A stretch of 13,386 nucleotides of DNA from an uncultured Bacteroidales bacterium (GCA_903912795.1 CAIWIS010000274.1:1-13386), one strand, 5' to 3'. Numbered from the stretch's first letter, positions 1 through 7,760 are shown. Made by a program: numbers and translations. Notes: generated from the letters alone by a model not told the origin.

Positions 1-627
1 GCTAAATTTGAACGCTAAATCGTCGCTTAATTTCCAGTTACGCACCAACAATTTGAATTTTGGTAGATAAGCATGTTTGTACACGTAGTTTGGACTTTTC
101 CAACCCATAACGTGCTTTGCTTCATCAACCATCATGGTTTTATACCCCATTTTGGAAACTAATTCTCCTATTTCGTCGGAGTAAATTAGTTCGGTATTAA
201 AAAATGTGCTTGGTTTTATACCAAATAAGTGATTAATTTTTTCGGAGTGTAACTTTACCTGTTTTTCAAATTCGTCAGGTTTAAAAACCGAAGCCAAAGA
301 ATGTGCGTAAGGTTCAGCCAAAAAATCGACACATCCCGTTTTTGCTAATTCCTTGAAACTATCAATTATTGCTGGCGAATACTGTTCGAAAAGATCCAAT
401 GCAACTCCGGATATTACATAAGAACAACGGAATTTGCCATTTGAACTACGAATCATTTCAGCGATGGTACGATTTGCATTTAAATATGATTTTTCAACCA
501 AATGATCAATGCGTTCATCTGTCTGTAAATCATCATAATAGTAATGATCCTGTCCAATTTCGAAAAAGCGGTAGCGTTTCAGCCGTATAGGCTCATGAAT
601 TTGAAAGTAGAAGCATATATTTTTCAT
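1..627 (-). CDS. GH57 family alpha-amylase / glucanotransferase, N-terminal 209 residues (cut by window edge)
   Basis: This is an open reading frame from an ATG at 627 that runs off the left edge without a stop. I translated it by hand. The start reads MKNICFYFQIHEPIRL, which is the beta-strand plus H-x-P motif opening GH57 catalytic barrels (His11, with Glu12 where many members have Gln). Further on are LAEPYAHSLAS (residues 103-112) and a segment ending STFFNTELIY (140-149). Glu146 in the latter sits where GH57 enzymes carry their catalytic nucleophile. The second acidic residue would lie beyond the edge. GH57 enzymes hydrolyse or transfer alpha-1,4-glucans in the cytoplasm; no signal peptide is visible. 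It is the last visible gene of a three-gene operon with a debranching enzyme and a GT4, a grouping known from Bacteroides glycogen loci. Whether it is an amylase, 4-alpha-glucanotransferase or branching enzyme cannot be decided from this part. Confidence 0.88.
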   Translation of the reverse strand, partial: MKNICFYFQIHEPIRLKRYRFFEIGQDHYYYDDLQTDERIDHLVEKSYLNANRTIAEMIRSSNGKFRCSYVISGVALDLFEQYSPAIIDSFKELAKTGCVDFLAEPYAHSLASVFKPDEFEKQVKLHSEKINHLFGIKPSTFFNTELIYSDEIGELVSKMGYKTMMVDEAKHVMGWKSPNYVYKHAYLPKFKLLVRNWKLSDDLAFKFS

Positions 628-644
628 AACGTATATCTTTATTC

Positions 645-693
645 TTAATTATTAATCGTTAATTCTTAATTATTAATTTTTAATTGTTAATTA
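645..693. repeat. Heptanucleotide tandem array, unit TTAATNN, seven units
   Basis: Seven consecutive 7-bp units in perfect phase fill this stretch: TTAATTA, TTAATCG, TTAATTC, TTAATTA, TTAATTT, TTAATTG, TTAATTA. The first five bases are invariant and the last two vary. The array touches the TAA stop of the GT4 gene (694-696 on the minus strand), which itself continues the phase. It fills most of the 66-bp gap before the GH57 start at 627. It resembles the other 7-bp-period arrays in this window in period and position but not in sequence. Confidence 0.85.
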
Positions 694-1944
694 TTAAATG
701 ACACTTTCGTAAATCGATCTCACTTTTAATCCAGCATCATACCATTTAATATTATCAACCTCTTCGCGTCCTAAATTACGAAGACTTGAATACATGGCAG
801 GATATTTTACAATGGCATAAATGGCATCGGCCATGGCATCAATATCCCAATAATCGGTTTTAATAGCGTGATCTAAAATTTCGGCACAGCCAGATTGTTT
901 CGAAATAATGGATGGGGTACCCACTTGCATTGCCTCTAAAGGCGAAATTCCAAATGGCTCCGACACCGAAGGCATAATATAAACATCACTTTCGCCAAGC
1001 ATTTCGTGCACCTGACGGCCTTTGAGGAAGCCTGTAAAATGAAATTTATCAGCAATTCCGCGACGAGCAGTCAAATCAATCATAGCTTGCATCATATCGC
1101 CACTACCAGCCATTACAAAACGAACTCCGCTTGTTTTTTGCAACACTCTGTAGGCAGCTTCAACAAAATACTCTGGTCCTTTTTGCATGGTAATTCTACC
1201 CAGGAAAGTCACTACTTTATCGCGTCGAGGTGTTTTGGTAAACGAATCGGCATCGGGCAAAGGCTCAACTGCATTGTGTACGGTTGTTACTTTTGCGGGA
1301 TTTTGGTGGTATTTTTCAATTACAATTCTACGTGTCAGTTCACTAACCGTCATTATGTGGTCGGCCATATCCATACCACGTTTCTCAATTCCATATACCG
1401 TAGGATTCACTTGCCCACGACTACGATCAAAATCGGTGGCATGAACGTGAATTACAAGCGGTTTACCACTTATTTGCTTGGCAAAAACTCCAGCTGGATA
1501 TGTCAACCAATCGTGTGAATGAATAATGTCAAAATCCATTTGATGTGCTAAAACACTTGCAACAGCTTCATAATTAGCAATTTCTTCGATCAAATTATCA
1601 GGATATCGACCTGAAAAATCAATACATCCAAGATCGTTGGTATGTATGCGCGAAAAATTGTATTTAATGCCATTACGCAACCAAAAATATTCATCTGGAT
1701 GCATCATTCTTCCAATTCTATTATTTACATATTCCCAACTGTTTTCGCGCCAGTTAACTGGGACATTACAAGCTCCAACAATTTTCAAGAAACTCTGATC
1801 TTCATCGCCATGCGGCTTTGGAATGACAAAAGTAATATTCATATCGGGCTGCAACGACATGCCTTTGGTTAAGCCGTAACTTGCAGTACCTAAGCCACCT
1901 AAAATATGAGGTGGAAATTCCCACCCAAACATTAATGCTTTCAT
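694..1944 (-). CDS. GT4-family glycosyltransferase, probably alpha-glucan/glycogen synthesis
   Basis: A 416-residue cytoplasmic GT-B fold glycosyltransferase of group 1. The N-terminal half opens with MKALMFGWEFPPHILGGLGT, where GGLGT (16-20) is the glycine-rich acceptor/nucleotide loop. It then has HSHDW (142-146) and HVHATDFDRSRG (166-177). The C-terminal half has LGRITMQKG (248-256), whose Arg250 and Lys255 match the usual phosphate-contacting pair. It also has the E-x7-E motif in SEPFGISPLE (Glu329, Glu337). The length is normal for the family. The gene begins 6 bp after the debranching-enzyme stop, so the two are surely co-transcribed. Placed between a debranching enzyme and a GH57 enzyme, it most likely elongates or primes an intracellular alpha-glucan, perhaps as glycogen synthase. 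The family is clear; the donor and exact product are inferred from context. Confidence 0.9.
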   Translation of the reverse strand: MKALMFGWEFPPHILGGLGTASYGLTKGMSLQPDMNITFVIPKPHGDEDQSFLKIVGACNVPVNWRENSWEYVNNRIGRMMHPDEYFWLRNGIKYNFSRIHTNDLGCIDFSGRYPDNLIEEIANYEAVASVLAHQMDFDIIHSHDWLTYPAGVFAKQISGKPLVIHVHATDFDRSRGQVNPTVYGIEKRGMDMADHIMTVSELTRRIVIEKYHQNPAKVTTVHNAVEPLPDADSFTKTPRRDKVVTFLGRITMQKGPEYFVEAAYRVLQKTSGVRFVMAGSGDMMQAMIDLTARRGIADKFHFTGFLKGRQVHEMLGESDVYIMPSVSEPFGISPLEAMQVGTPSIISKQSGCAEILDHAIKTDYWDIDAMADAIYAIVKYPAMYSSLRNLGREEVDNIKWYDAGLKVRSIYESVI

Positions 1945-1950
1945 CTCTTG

Positions 1951-3888
1951 TTAGTTTTTGTAGTTACCTAAATCGTCCAACACTCTTAAAACACCAGCCA
2001 CACTCATGGCAAATGACATTCCGCCATGGCCTTTAAATGGAGGATTTCCATCAAACAATTCAGGAATTGTGCCTACACAAAGTTCAGTCATTTCGGATTC
2101 GATACCTGTAAGCATACGTTCGATAAATGAAATGCCACTTTCTTTATAAATACTCAGATATGCAATACTGTATGCGCCAAATGTAAATGGCCAAACTGGT
2201 CCGTTGTGATAATTTCGGTTACGTTCGAGCATGCCACCAATATAATTAGGGCAATATGAGCCACTTTTCGGACTTAAACTACGCAAACCCCTTGGCGTTA
2301 ACAATTCTTTTGTACAAATATCCACAACGGCTTTCTTTTGTTTTTTGTCCAATGTAGAATAAGGTAACGAAACTGCAAAAATCATATTTGGTCGCACTTC
2401 GGGATTATTATAATTTCCATCTACATAATCGTACAAATATGCACCATTCCAAAATGTTTTTACAAATGCTTCACGTGTTATTTCGGCTTGGTAATCAAGC
2501 ATATCTGCAGCATGTTCTTTGCCCGACACACGTGTAATTTCCGAAGCAAATTTTAAGGCATTGTACCATAATGCATTAATTTCGACAATATAACCTGTAC
2601 GTGGCGTAATTGGTCTGCCATCTTCAACAGCATTCATCCAAGTAGCAGGTTTATCTTTTCCATCAACATACAGCAAACCATTGGTTTGAAGCAATAAACG
2701 TGGATGATTTTGTTTACGAATAAATGCAATTATTTCTTGTACAAATTCTCCATATTGTTCCGATGCTAGTGTTATGCTTTGTTTTTTAGCATATTGCTGC
2801 ACCACCCATATAAACCAAAGCAACACATCGGGATCATCAATATTTTGTAATTTTATAGTTGACAAATCATTATTCATAAAACTTCGAAGTTCTTGAATGG
2901 ATGTTTGCATAATAGCATCGAAATAATCCATGCGGTCAACTACTAATGTACAACCTGGAAGTGATACAAACTGGTCGCGAGCCCGAGCACCAAACCAAGG
3001 ATAACCAGCTAATAGATAGGTTTTATCTCCTTCGCGTTTATAAAACTGCTGAGCAGAATTTTTCAGGGTATTAAACATTGTGTCGCGTACGCTACGACGT
3101 TGAAGCTCCACATCCCACAATTCGCTTAATTTACGAGGCGAAATTTCACTAATTCCTGCCGAAAAAATGATACTTTCACCTTTTTTAATGGGCATTTCAA
3201 AATAACCCGGAACCATTAAATCTTCCTGATAATCGTAGCCACGTTCCTGCTCTTTGTAGTATTCAATATTATTGTACCAATCTGGTTGATGATGATAGGT
3301 GTTTTTTTTCGAAAACTGCATAAATAAACAAGGATAGTTTTGGTACATACAAGTACGTATACCATTTGGAGTTTCAGCGTAATCGGTTTTAGCTGTATCG
3401 TTTTGCTTGGATAATGCATTTACACTCCTGAAAGCCAAAAATGGCTTAAAACGCAGGGTGGTTGGCGAATGCGCTTCGAGTAAAGTGTATTTTATTAAAA
3501 TGCGAGGTTCAAACGACACCAGCATTCTTTCTTTGGAAAGCACGACACCTCCTACACGATAAACGGTACGCGAAATAACTTCGCAATCGAACTGACGAAT
3601 GTATTTGTGTCCGTTCGGACTAAAGTTATTACCATTGTATTTATGTATTCCAAGATTAAATTCAGCTCCATGCTGAATAACTGTTTCGTCGAGCGAAGAT
3701 AAAAGCACATGATTCGCATCGTCAATTTCGGGGAGTGGAAGCACCAACTGACCATGATATTTGCGCGTATTGCAATCGATCAGCGTAGTGCTATTGTAAG
3801 CACCAGCCCTATTTGTACGAATCATCTCTTTTGACAAGGATTTCTCGAGATTAATCAGTAAAGTTTTGTCAAATTTCAGGTAACTCAT
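1951..3888 (-). CDS. Glycogen debranching enzyme (amylo-alpha-1,6-glucosidase, GDE_N plus GDE_C)
   Basis: A 645-residue protein of the bacterial/archaeal debranching type. The N-terminal beta-rich domain (about 1-250) contains NRAGAYNSTTLIDCNTRKYHG. The C-terminal (alpha/alpha)6-barrel (about 280-640) contains AGYPWFGARARDQF (294-307), TWMNAVEDG (416-424), TPRTGYIVEINALWYNAL (428-445), HNGPVWPF (561-568) and GTIPELFDG (606-614). These match the conserved catalytic-barrel motifs of amylo-alpha-1,6-glucosidases. Asp305 is the conserved acidic residue of the RD motif; the preceding residues are A-R-A where many relatives have W-G. It should remove alpha-1,6-linked glucose branches from glycogen in the cytoplasm. 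It is the first gene of the operon followed by the GT4 and the GH57 gene. It starts at ATG 3888, and the N-terminus matches the family without extra sequence. Confidence 0.92.
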   Translation of the reverse strand: MSYLKFDKTLLINLEKSLSKEMIRTNRAGAYNSTTLIDCNTRKYHGQLVLPLPEIDDANHVLLSSLDETVIQHGAEFNLGIHKYNGNNFSPNGHKYIRQFDCEVISRTVYRVGGVVLSKERMLVSFEPRILIKYTLLEAHSPTTLRFKPFLAFRSVNALSKQNDTAKTDYAETPNGIRTCMYQNYPCLFMQFSKKNTYHHQPDWYNNIEYYKEQERGYDYQEDLMVPGYFEMPIKKGESIIFSAGISEISPRKLSELWDVELQRRSVRDTMFNTLKNSAQQFYKREGDKTYLLAGYPWFGARARDQFVSLPGCTLVVDRMDYFDAIMQTSIQELRSFMNNDLSTIKLQNIDDPDVLLWFIWVVQQYAKKQSITLASEQYGEFVQEIIAFIRKQNHPRLLLQTNGLLYVDGKDKPATWMNAVEDGRPITPRTGYIVEINALWYNALKFASEITRVSGKEHAADMLDYQAEITREAFVKTFWNGAYLYDYVDGNYNNPEVRPNMIFAVSLPYSTLDKKQKKAVVDICTKELLTPRGLRSLSPKSGSYCPNYIGGMLERNRNYHNGPVWPFTFGAYSIAYLSIYKESGISFIERMLTGIESEMTELCVGTIPELFDGNPPFKGHGGMSFAMSVAGVLRVLDDLGNYKN

Positions 3889-4055
3889 AAGCGTGGTTTT
3901 GATATTCTTTGAATTCGTGTTGCAAGTTAAGATTTTTTTTTAAACCAACAATGGATATTTTGACAAAAAAACATGTTTTAGAATAGCTTTTTCGAGCAAA
4001 ACAAAATAATTCCATATTAATTCTACATTGAAAGTTATGAATCATAAAATACTTG

Positions 4056-4063
4056 TACTTTTG
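4056..4063 (+). promoter_or_regulatory. Bacteroidota-type -7 element upstream of the rhomboid gene
   Basis: TACTTTTG fits the Bacteroidota -7 consensus TAnnTTTG. The nearest upstream TTG (4028-4030) is about 25 bp away, longer than usual, so the -33 half is weak. Transcription from here would start near 4069, about 20 bases before the ATG at 4089. That placement argues against translation starting at the in-frame TTG at 4053. Confidence 0.5.
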
Positions 4064-4088
4064 TGTACATTTACTACAATTAAACAAG

Positions 4089-4760
4089 ATGACTCAGCAC
4101 AATAAAAAATCGTTTTTTAAATATATATTTAAAATTGCATTTATACCATTTGCTTTTACTTTGGTTATGTTGTTGGTTTATATTTTGGAAATTGGTATGG
4201 AATGGGATTTTACAAAAGCGGGCATATATCCACGAAAAGTGGATTGGCTCTGGACAATTTTCAGCTATATATTTATACATGCCAATTGGGGTCACTTATT
4301 TAATAATTTACTCTCGTTTTTTTTGTTGAGTTGCTGTTTATTTTATTTCTACCGACCTGTAAATATTCGAATTTTTATTGCTTTGTGGTTTGTAAGTGGA
4401 ATGATACTTTGGTTTATTGGTCGTGAAAGCAGGCACGTAGGTGCTAGCGGATTGATTTACGCTATGGCTTCGTTTCTGCTTTTCAGTGGTTTAATACGCC
4501 GGCATGTACCACTCATAGCCATATCGTTGGTTGTTACGCTAATTTATGGCAATATGGTATGGCATATTTTTCCGTGGACGGTAAACGACCCCGTATCGTG
4601 GGAAGGACATTTAGCTGGTTTGATTACAGGACTAATTATTGCAATCGTATTCCGAAACGAAGGACCGCAAAAGCCTATAAAAGTATGGGAAGAAGAGGAA
4701 ATGGAAGAAGAAACAGATTATTGGAACGAAACTGAAAACACTGAGAATGATCAAAAGTGA
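4089..4760 (+). CDS. Rhomboid-family intramembrane serine protease
   Basis: A 223-residue polytopic membrane protein. The start is taken as ATG 4089; the longer frame from TTG 4053 begins upstream of the likely transcription start. A first membrane segment (about 18-36) is followed by the rhomboid loop motif HANWGHLFNN (64-73). The catalytic serine motif GASG (118-121, Ser120) lies in RHVGASGLIYAM, and the catalytic histidine His174 is in WEGHLAGLITG. The Ser/His dyad and the conserved His/Asn residues of helix 2 are present, so it should be active. The C-terminus after the last membrane helix is a short, very acidic cytoplasmic tail (about 199-223, rich in Glu). Substrates are unknown. It is divergent from the glycogen operon and convergent with the PagL-like gene, so it is probably transcribed alone. 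Confidence 0.9.
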   Translation: MTQHNKKSFFKYIFKIAFIPFAFTLVMLLVYILEIGMEWDFTKAGIYPRKVDWLWTIFSYIFIHANWGHLFNNLLSFFLLSCCLFYFYRPVNIRIFIALWFVSGMILWFIGRESRHVGASGLIYAMASFLLFSGLIRRHVPLIAISLVVTLIYGNMVWHIFPWTVNDPVSWEGHLAGLITGLIIAIVFRNEGPQKPIKVWEEEEMEEETDYWNETENTENDQK

Positions 4761-4793
4761 AATTACTTATCCCAACATTGTAATTATTTTTTT
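4761..4793 (+). terminator. Possible weak terminator between convergent genes
   Basis: AATTAC (4761-4766), directly after the rhomboid stop, pairs with GTAATT (4780-4785) across a 13-base loop and is followed by a run of seven T. The stem is short and AT-rich and the loop is large, so this is only a plausible rho-independent terminator. Its 3' arm overlaps the stop codon of the convergent gene at 4784. Confidence 0.3.
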
Positions 4794-6013
4794 GAATGCC
4801 TGATGTGTCTAAATTTTGGGTCTTTTTGTTGAAATTTATATCCCAAACCCCATTCAATAAATTCTGCCTTTTGCAAATGCGTTTTTAATCCCAACGAAAT
4901 AAACAAATTGTCAGTTGCGGAATACTGCAACGAAGCACGTGTATAAAACCAACCATCTTCCTTTTCAATATCATATTTATAAAACATTGGTTTATTAAGC
5001 GTTGCTATTTTTGCATCGGCGTACGGTTCCAGATTTTTAAGCGGATTATACACATACGCACCACAATGCAATCCAGCAGTAAAACGGCCAAACATCAATT
5101 CAGGTCGTAGCGAAACTCCAACTCGAATTTTATTTTCCCATTTATCTTCATTCAGATAAGTTCGTTGAAATTTTGTATTTCCATTGTAAACACCATCGTA
5201 AAAACCCTCCAATCCTACTCCCAAGCGTATGGCATTACCCAACGGCCTATACACAGCCATTACAAAAGAGCCCGTAGGATATTGTTTATCATCCTTATAA
5301 TACAACTCACGCGCACCACCCGAAGCAACAAACTCAAAACTCAACTTTTGAGGCATATCACGCAAATGTTTTCGAATTGGCCTATAAGCATGTTTATAAA
5401 AAGGGGTATAACTTATCCCTGCACTAGCATTAATCATATTTATGCCCGAGTTAGGCTGGTAAAAACTACCGTTCGAAGCATGATTCCACTGAAAGTCGGA
5501 AACAAAAGCAAAACCTTTATCGATAGGTACAATAAAATTAACCCCACCAGCAAAATACACATTTAATATTGAGCCTATTGCGGCATTACCAGTATTTAAA
5601 TCGTTTAAATCAGTTGCAGTATTATTAAATGTTTTGGTCAAAAAACTGGCTCCTGCACCACCTTTTAAGTTCATTACAAAACCTTGAATATGGAATAATC
5701 TGAAATTTAAATAGGGATAAACAGCATACAGTTTTCCAAGTTTATCAGGATTACCCAAATTGAGCGACACCAAACCCAACCCAATACGGGGATAACCAAT
5801 GTATTGATGCCAATTCTGCTCACCCATAGTTTGCCACTCGATAGATAGCTCCGTACCTTTAGTTGGATCTTTCACCAAATTTTGTAAATGAGTGGTATGT
5901 TTCAGTATATTACCATACATATACTCAGCTCTTATGGCAAAATTATTTTTGGTTTGTGCTTGTAATACAAAACTAAAAACAGAAAATACAAATATTAAAA
6001 AAAACTTATTCAT
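4784..6013 (-). CDS. PagL-like outer membrane protein (acyloxyacyl hydrolase / lipid A 3-O-deacylase family)
   Basis: A 409-residue protein with a signal peptide (hydrophobic residues 3-18, likely cleavage near the LQAQ at 17-20) and many alternating beta-strands ending in aromatic residues, as expected of an outer membrane barrel. The stretch FQWNHASNGSFYQPNSGINM (174-193) matches the PagL signature H-x-S-N-G...N-x-G-x-N. His178 and Ser180 would be the catalytic pair. The position 14 residues after the His, where Pseudomonas PagL has its third catalytic residue Glu, is Asn192 here. It is about twice as long as Pseudomonas PagL: the PagL-like part covers roughly the first 205 residues, and the C-terminal half (about 215-400) looks like further barrel strands. 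PagL enzymes remove the 3-O-linked acyl chain from lipid A. Activity here is uncertain because of the Asn and the extra length. Confidence 0.72.
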   Translation of the reverse strand: MNKFFLIFVFSVFSFVLQAQTKNNFAIRAEYMYGNILKHTTHLQNLVKDPTKGTELSIEWQTMGEQNWHQYIGYPRIGLGLVSLNLGNPDKLGKLYAVYPYLNFRLFHIQGFVMNLKGGAGASFLTKTFNNTATDLNDLNTGNAAIGSILNVYFAGGVNFIVPIDKGFAFVSDFQWNHASNGSFYQPNSGINMINASAGISYTPFYKHAYRPIRKHLRDMPQKLSFEFVASGGARELYYKDDKQYPTGSFVMAVYRPLGNAIRLGVGLEGFYDGVYNGNTKFQRTYLNEDKWENKIRVGVSLRPELMFGRFTAGLHCGAYVYNPLKNLEPYADAKIATLNKPMFYKYDIEKEDGWFYTRASLQYSATDNLFISLGLKTHLQKAEFIEWGLGYKFQQKDPKFRHIRHSKK

Positions 6014-6061
6014 AAAAGAGATGCTTTGTGAGGCATAATTTTTTGTTTACCTTTGACAGCG

Positions 6062-6069
6062 CAAAGTTA
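6062..6069 (-). promoter_or_regulatory. Bacteroidota-type -7 element upstream of the PagL-like gene
   Basis: On the minus strand this reads TAACTTTG, an exact fit to TAnnTTTG. It would give a transcript starting near 6056 with a leader of about 43 bases before the ATG at 6013. No good -33 TTTG is seen at the normal distance; the nearest TTG lies about 29 bp upstream. Confidence 0.45.
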
Positions 6070-6107
6070 AGAATTTATTTTAATGATGTAATTATTTACA
6101 ATATCTA

Positions 6108-6181
6108 CCTCAAGCCCCTAAAAGGGATGTGAAATAGTACCGAATGGTTTCTTTTCTTTACTCCCCTTTAGGGGTTGGGTG
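6108..6181. repeat. Paired inverted-repeat element with CCCCTTTAGGGG core
   Basis: Two G+C-rich motifs stand out in an AT-rich spacer: CCCCTAAAAGGGA at 6115-6127 and TCCCCTTTAGGGG at 6162-6174. They are inverted copies matching at 12 of 13 positions, separated by 34 bp. Each core is also close to self-palindromic, so either two small hairpins or one large one can form. The element fills the space just upstream of gldF (ATG 6202) and would sit in or near its promoter region. Similar CCCCTAAAGGGG-type sequences seem familiar to me from Bacteroidota intergenic regions, but this is from memory. Confidence 0.65.
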
Positions 6182-6201
6182 CAGTTTATATTTACTATCT
6201 T

Positions 6202-6927
6202 ATGTTCTCGATATTAAAAAAAGAAATAAAATCGTTCTTTGGTTCACTTACTGCTTATATAGTAGTGGGTATATTTCTGATTCTCACTAATTTGTTTTTA
6301 TGGGTCATTCCGGGTGAGTATAATATCCCTGAATCGGGTTATGCCAACGTTGATGGACTTTTTATGATAGCTCCTTGGCTTTTTTTATTTCTATGTCCGG
6401 CCATTAGTATGCGTGCATTTGCCGAAGAAAAACTCAGTGGAACATGGGAATTGCTGGTAACAAAACCTATTAGCAAATGGCAAATTCTACTTGGAAAATA
6501 TTTTGCTAGTGTATTGTTAGTTTTAATAGCGCTTATCCCCACCATTTTGAACTATTTTATAGTTTCGTATTTGGCTGAGCCAGTAGGAAATGTTGACTCA
6601 GGAGCATTTTGGGGGTCGTTTATTGGCTTAATATTATTGGCATTTGTATATACTGCTATCGGAATTTTCGCTTCATCGCTTTCAAAAAATCAAGTTATAT
6701 CGTTTATAATAGCGGTTGTTGTTTCATTTGTGCTTTTTTATGGCTTCGATATTTTAACATCATTTTTTGACTCGGGAAATTCGATGGAAATAATTGAGCA
6801 AATGGGAATACACGCACATTACAAATCGATAAGCAGAGGTGTAATTGACTCACGTGACATAATTTATTTCAGCATCCTGTCATACGTTTTTTTATTTTTC
6901 ACACAACTAAAAATATCGAAGAATTAG
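6202..6927 (+). CDS. gldF: GldF, gliding-motility-associated ABC transporter permease
   Basis: A 241-residue ABC-2 type permease. The start is ATG 6202, giving MFSILKKEIKSFFGSLTAYIV; the frame extends to TTG 6175, but that part lies in the inverted-repeat element. There are about six membrane segments. The amphipathic stretch FAEEKLSGTWELLVTKPISKWQ (around 73-94) is the coupling region typical of ABC-2 permeases. The sequence closely follows Flavobacterium GldF, as in NVDGLFMIAPWLFLFLCPA and AYTAIG-like segments near the fourth helix. GldF works with GldG and the ATPase GldA in Flavobacterium and is linked to gliding and type IX secretion functions. Here neither gldG nor gldA is adjacent: surE follows 39 bp downstream. 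In an organism of unknown motility the physiological role cannot be read from the sequence. Confidence 0.85.
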   Translation: MFSILKKEIKSFFGSLTAYIVVGIFLILTNLFLWVIPGEYNIPESGYANVDGLFMIAPWLFLFLCPAISMRAFAEEKLSGTWELLVTKPISKWQILLGKYFASVLLVLIALIPTILNYFIVSYLAEPVGNVDSGAFWGSFIGLILLAFVYTAIGIFASSLSKNQVISFIIAVVVSFVLFYGFDILTSFFDSGNSMEIIEQMGIHAHYKSISRGVIDSRDIIYFSILSYVFLFFTQLKISKN

Positions 6928-6966
6928 AATTTATCAATAACCAAAAATACGATTTCTGAATAAAAA

Positions 6967-7725
6967 ATGGTAAGACCTCTTATACTTATTACAAACGATG
7001 ATGGCGATACTGCTAATGGCATAAATGTACTTACACGTTTAATGATGGAAATTGGCGATGTAGTAGTAATGGCTCCCGATGGTGGCCGTTCAGGTCAATC
7101 GAACGCAATAACCGTTTCGCATCCAATTCGATACACAAAAATTGAAGAACGCGAAGGGTTGATACGCTACAAATGTACAGGCACTCCAACTGATTGTGTG
7201 AAACTAGCTTTGCATGACATACTTGACCGCAAACCAGATTTATTGGTTTCGGGCATTAATCATGGTTCAAATGCGGCCATAAATGTTATATATTCGGGCA
7301 CAATGGGTGCTGTTCTGGAAGGCTGTGAAAACGGTTTGACATCAATCGGATTTTCAATTTGCGACCATTCGCTACAAGCTGATTTTAGAATTTTTGAAAA
7401 ATACATCTTACAAATTACCCGCGAAACACTTAAAAACGGACTACCTTACGGTGTTTGCTTAAATGTAAATGCACCAAAAGGCGAGATTAAAGGTGTCAAA
7501 ATTGCCCGTCAATGCAAAGGTAACTGGACCGAAGAATACGCCAAACGTATTGATCCTCAAGGTCGAACTTATTTTTGGCTAACTGGTTATTTTAAAAATC
7601 ATGAACCCGAAGCACACGATACCGATGAATGGGCGTTGGCAAATGGTTATATATCAGTGGTTCCTTCCAAAATTGACTTAACCGATTATAGTATATTAAA
7701 ATCACTTCAAAGTTGGGAGCTATAG
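6967..7725 (+). CDS. surE: 5'/3'-nucleotidase SurE
   Basis: A 252-residue cytoplasmic metal-dependent phosphatase that dephosphorylates nucleoside monophosphates. The N-terminus LILITNDDGD gives the metal ligands Asp11 and Asp12. The second ligand region is APDGGRSGQSNAIT (36-49, Ser42). TGTPTDCVKLAL (71-82) and SGINHGSNAA (95-104, Asn98) complete the active-site signatures. The length is normal. The start ATG 6967 places the NDDG motif at the expected distance. It lies 39 bp after gldF and is probably co-transcribed. In many Bacteroidota surE is followed by lpxB; here it is followed by a heptamer array and a small membrane protein instead. Confidence 0.96.
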   Translation: MVRPLILITNDDGDTANGINVLTRLMMEIGDVVVMAPDGGRSGQSNAITVSHPIRYTKIEEREGLIRYKCTGTPTDCVKLALHDILDRKPDLLVSGINHGSNAAINVIYSGTMGAVLEGCENGLTSIGFSICDHSLQADFRIFEKYILQITRETLKNGLPYGVCLNVNAPKGEIKGVKIARQCKGNWTEEYAKRIDPQGRTYFWLTGYFKNHEPEAHDTDEWALANGYISVVPSKIDLTDYSILKSLQSWEL

Positions 7726-7760
7726 GAAATTAGAAATTAGAAATTAGAAATTAGAAGTTT
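7726..7760. repeat. Heptanucleotide tandem array, unit GAAATTA, four perfect units plus one degenerate
   Basis: Four exact copies of GAAATTA occupy 7726-7753, followed by a diverged fifth unit GAAGTTT (7754-7760). The first base of the array is the base immediately after the surE stop codon (7723-7725). The last unit overlaps the TTG (7759-7761) that is the only standard start codon for the next gene. The array therefore fills the whole space between the two genes. Confidence 0.9.

Noticed and set aside
1006..1518. 170-codon plus-strand frame
   Set aside because: It is antisense to the well-supported GT4 gene and its translation shows no family motif; a shadow frame.
3922..3951. Promoter for the debranching-enzyme operon (TAACTTGC on the minus strand with TTG 19 bp upstream)
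   Set aside because: The -7 half misses the final TTTG of the consensus; too weak to list, although the operon must have a promoter near here.
4053..4088. Longer N-terminus for the rhomboid protein from TTG 4053
   Set aside because: The -7 element TACTTTTG lies within this stretch, so it would be upstream of the transcript; ATG 4089 gives a normal N-terminus.
5165..5566. 133-codon plus-strand frame
   Set aside because: Antisense to the PagL-like gene, no recognisable motif or promoter; a shadow frame.
6175..6201. Longer N-terminus for GldF from TTG 6175
   Set aside because: The extra codons come from the inverted-repeat element, and ATG 6202 matches the start of known GldF proteins.
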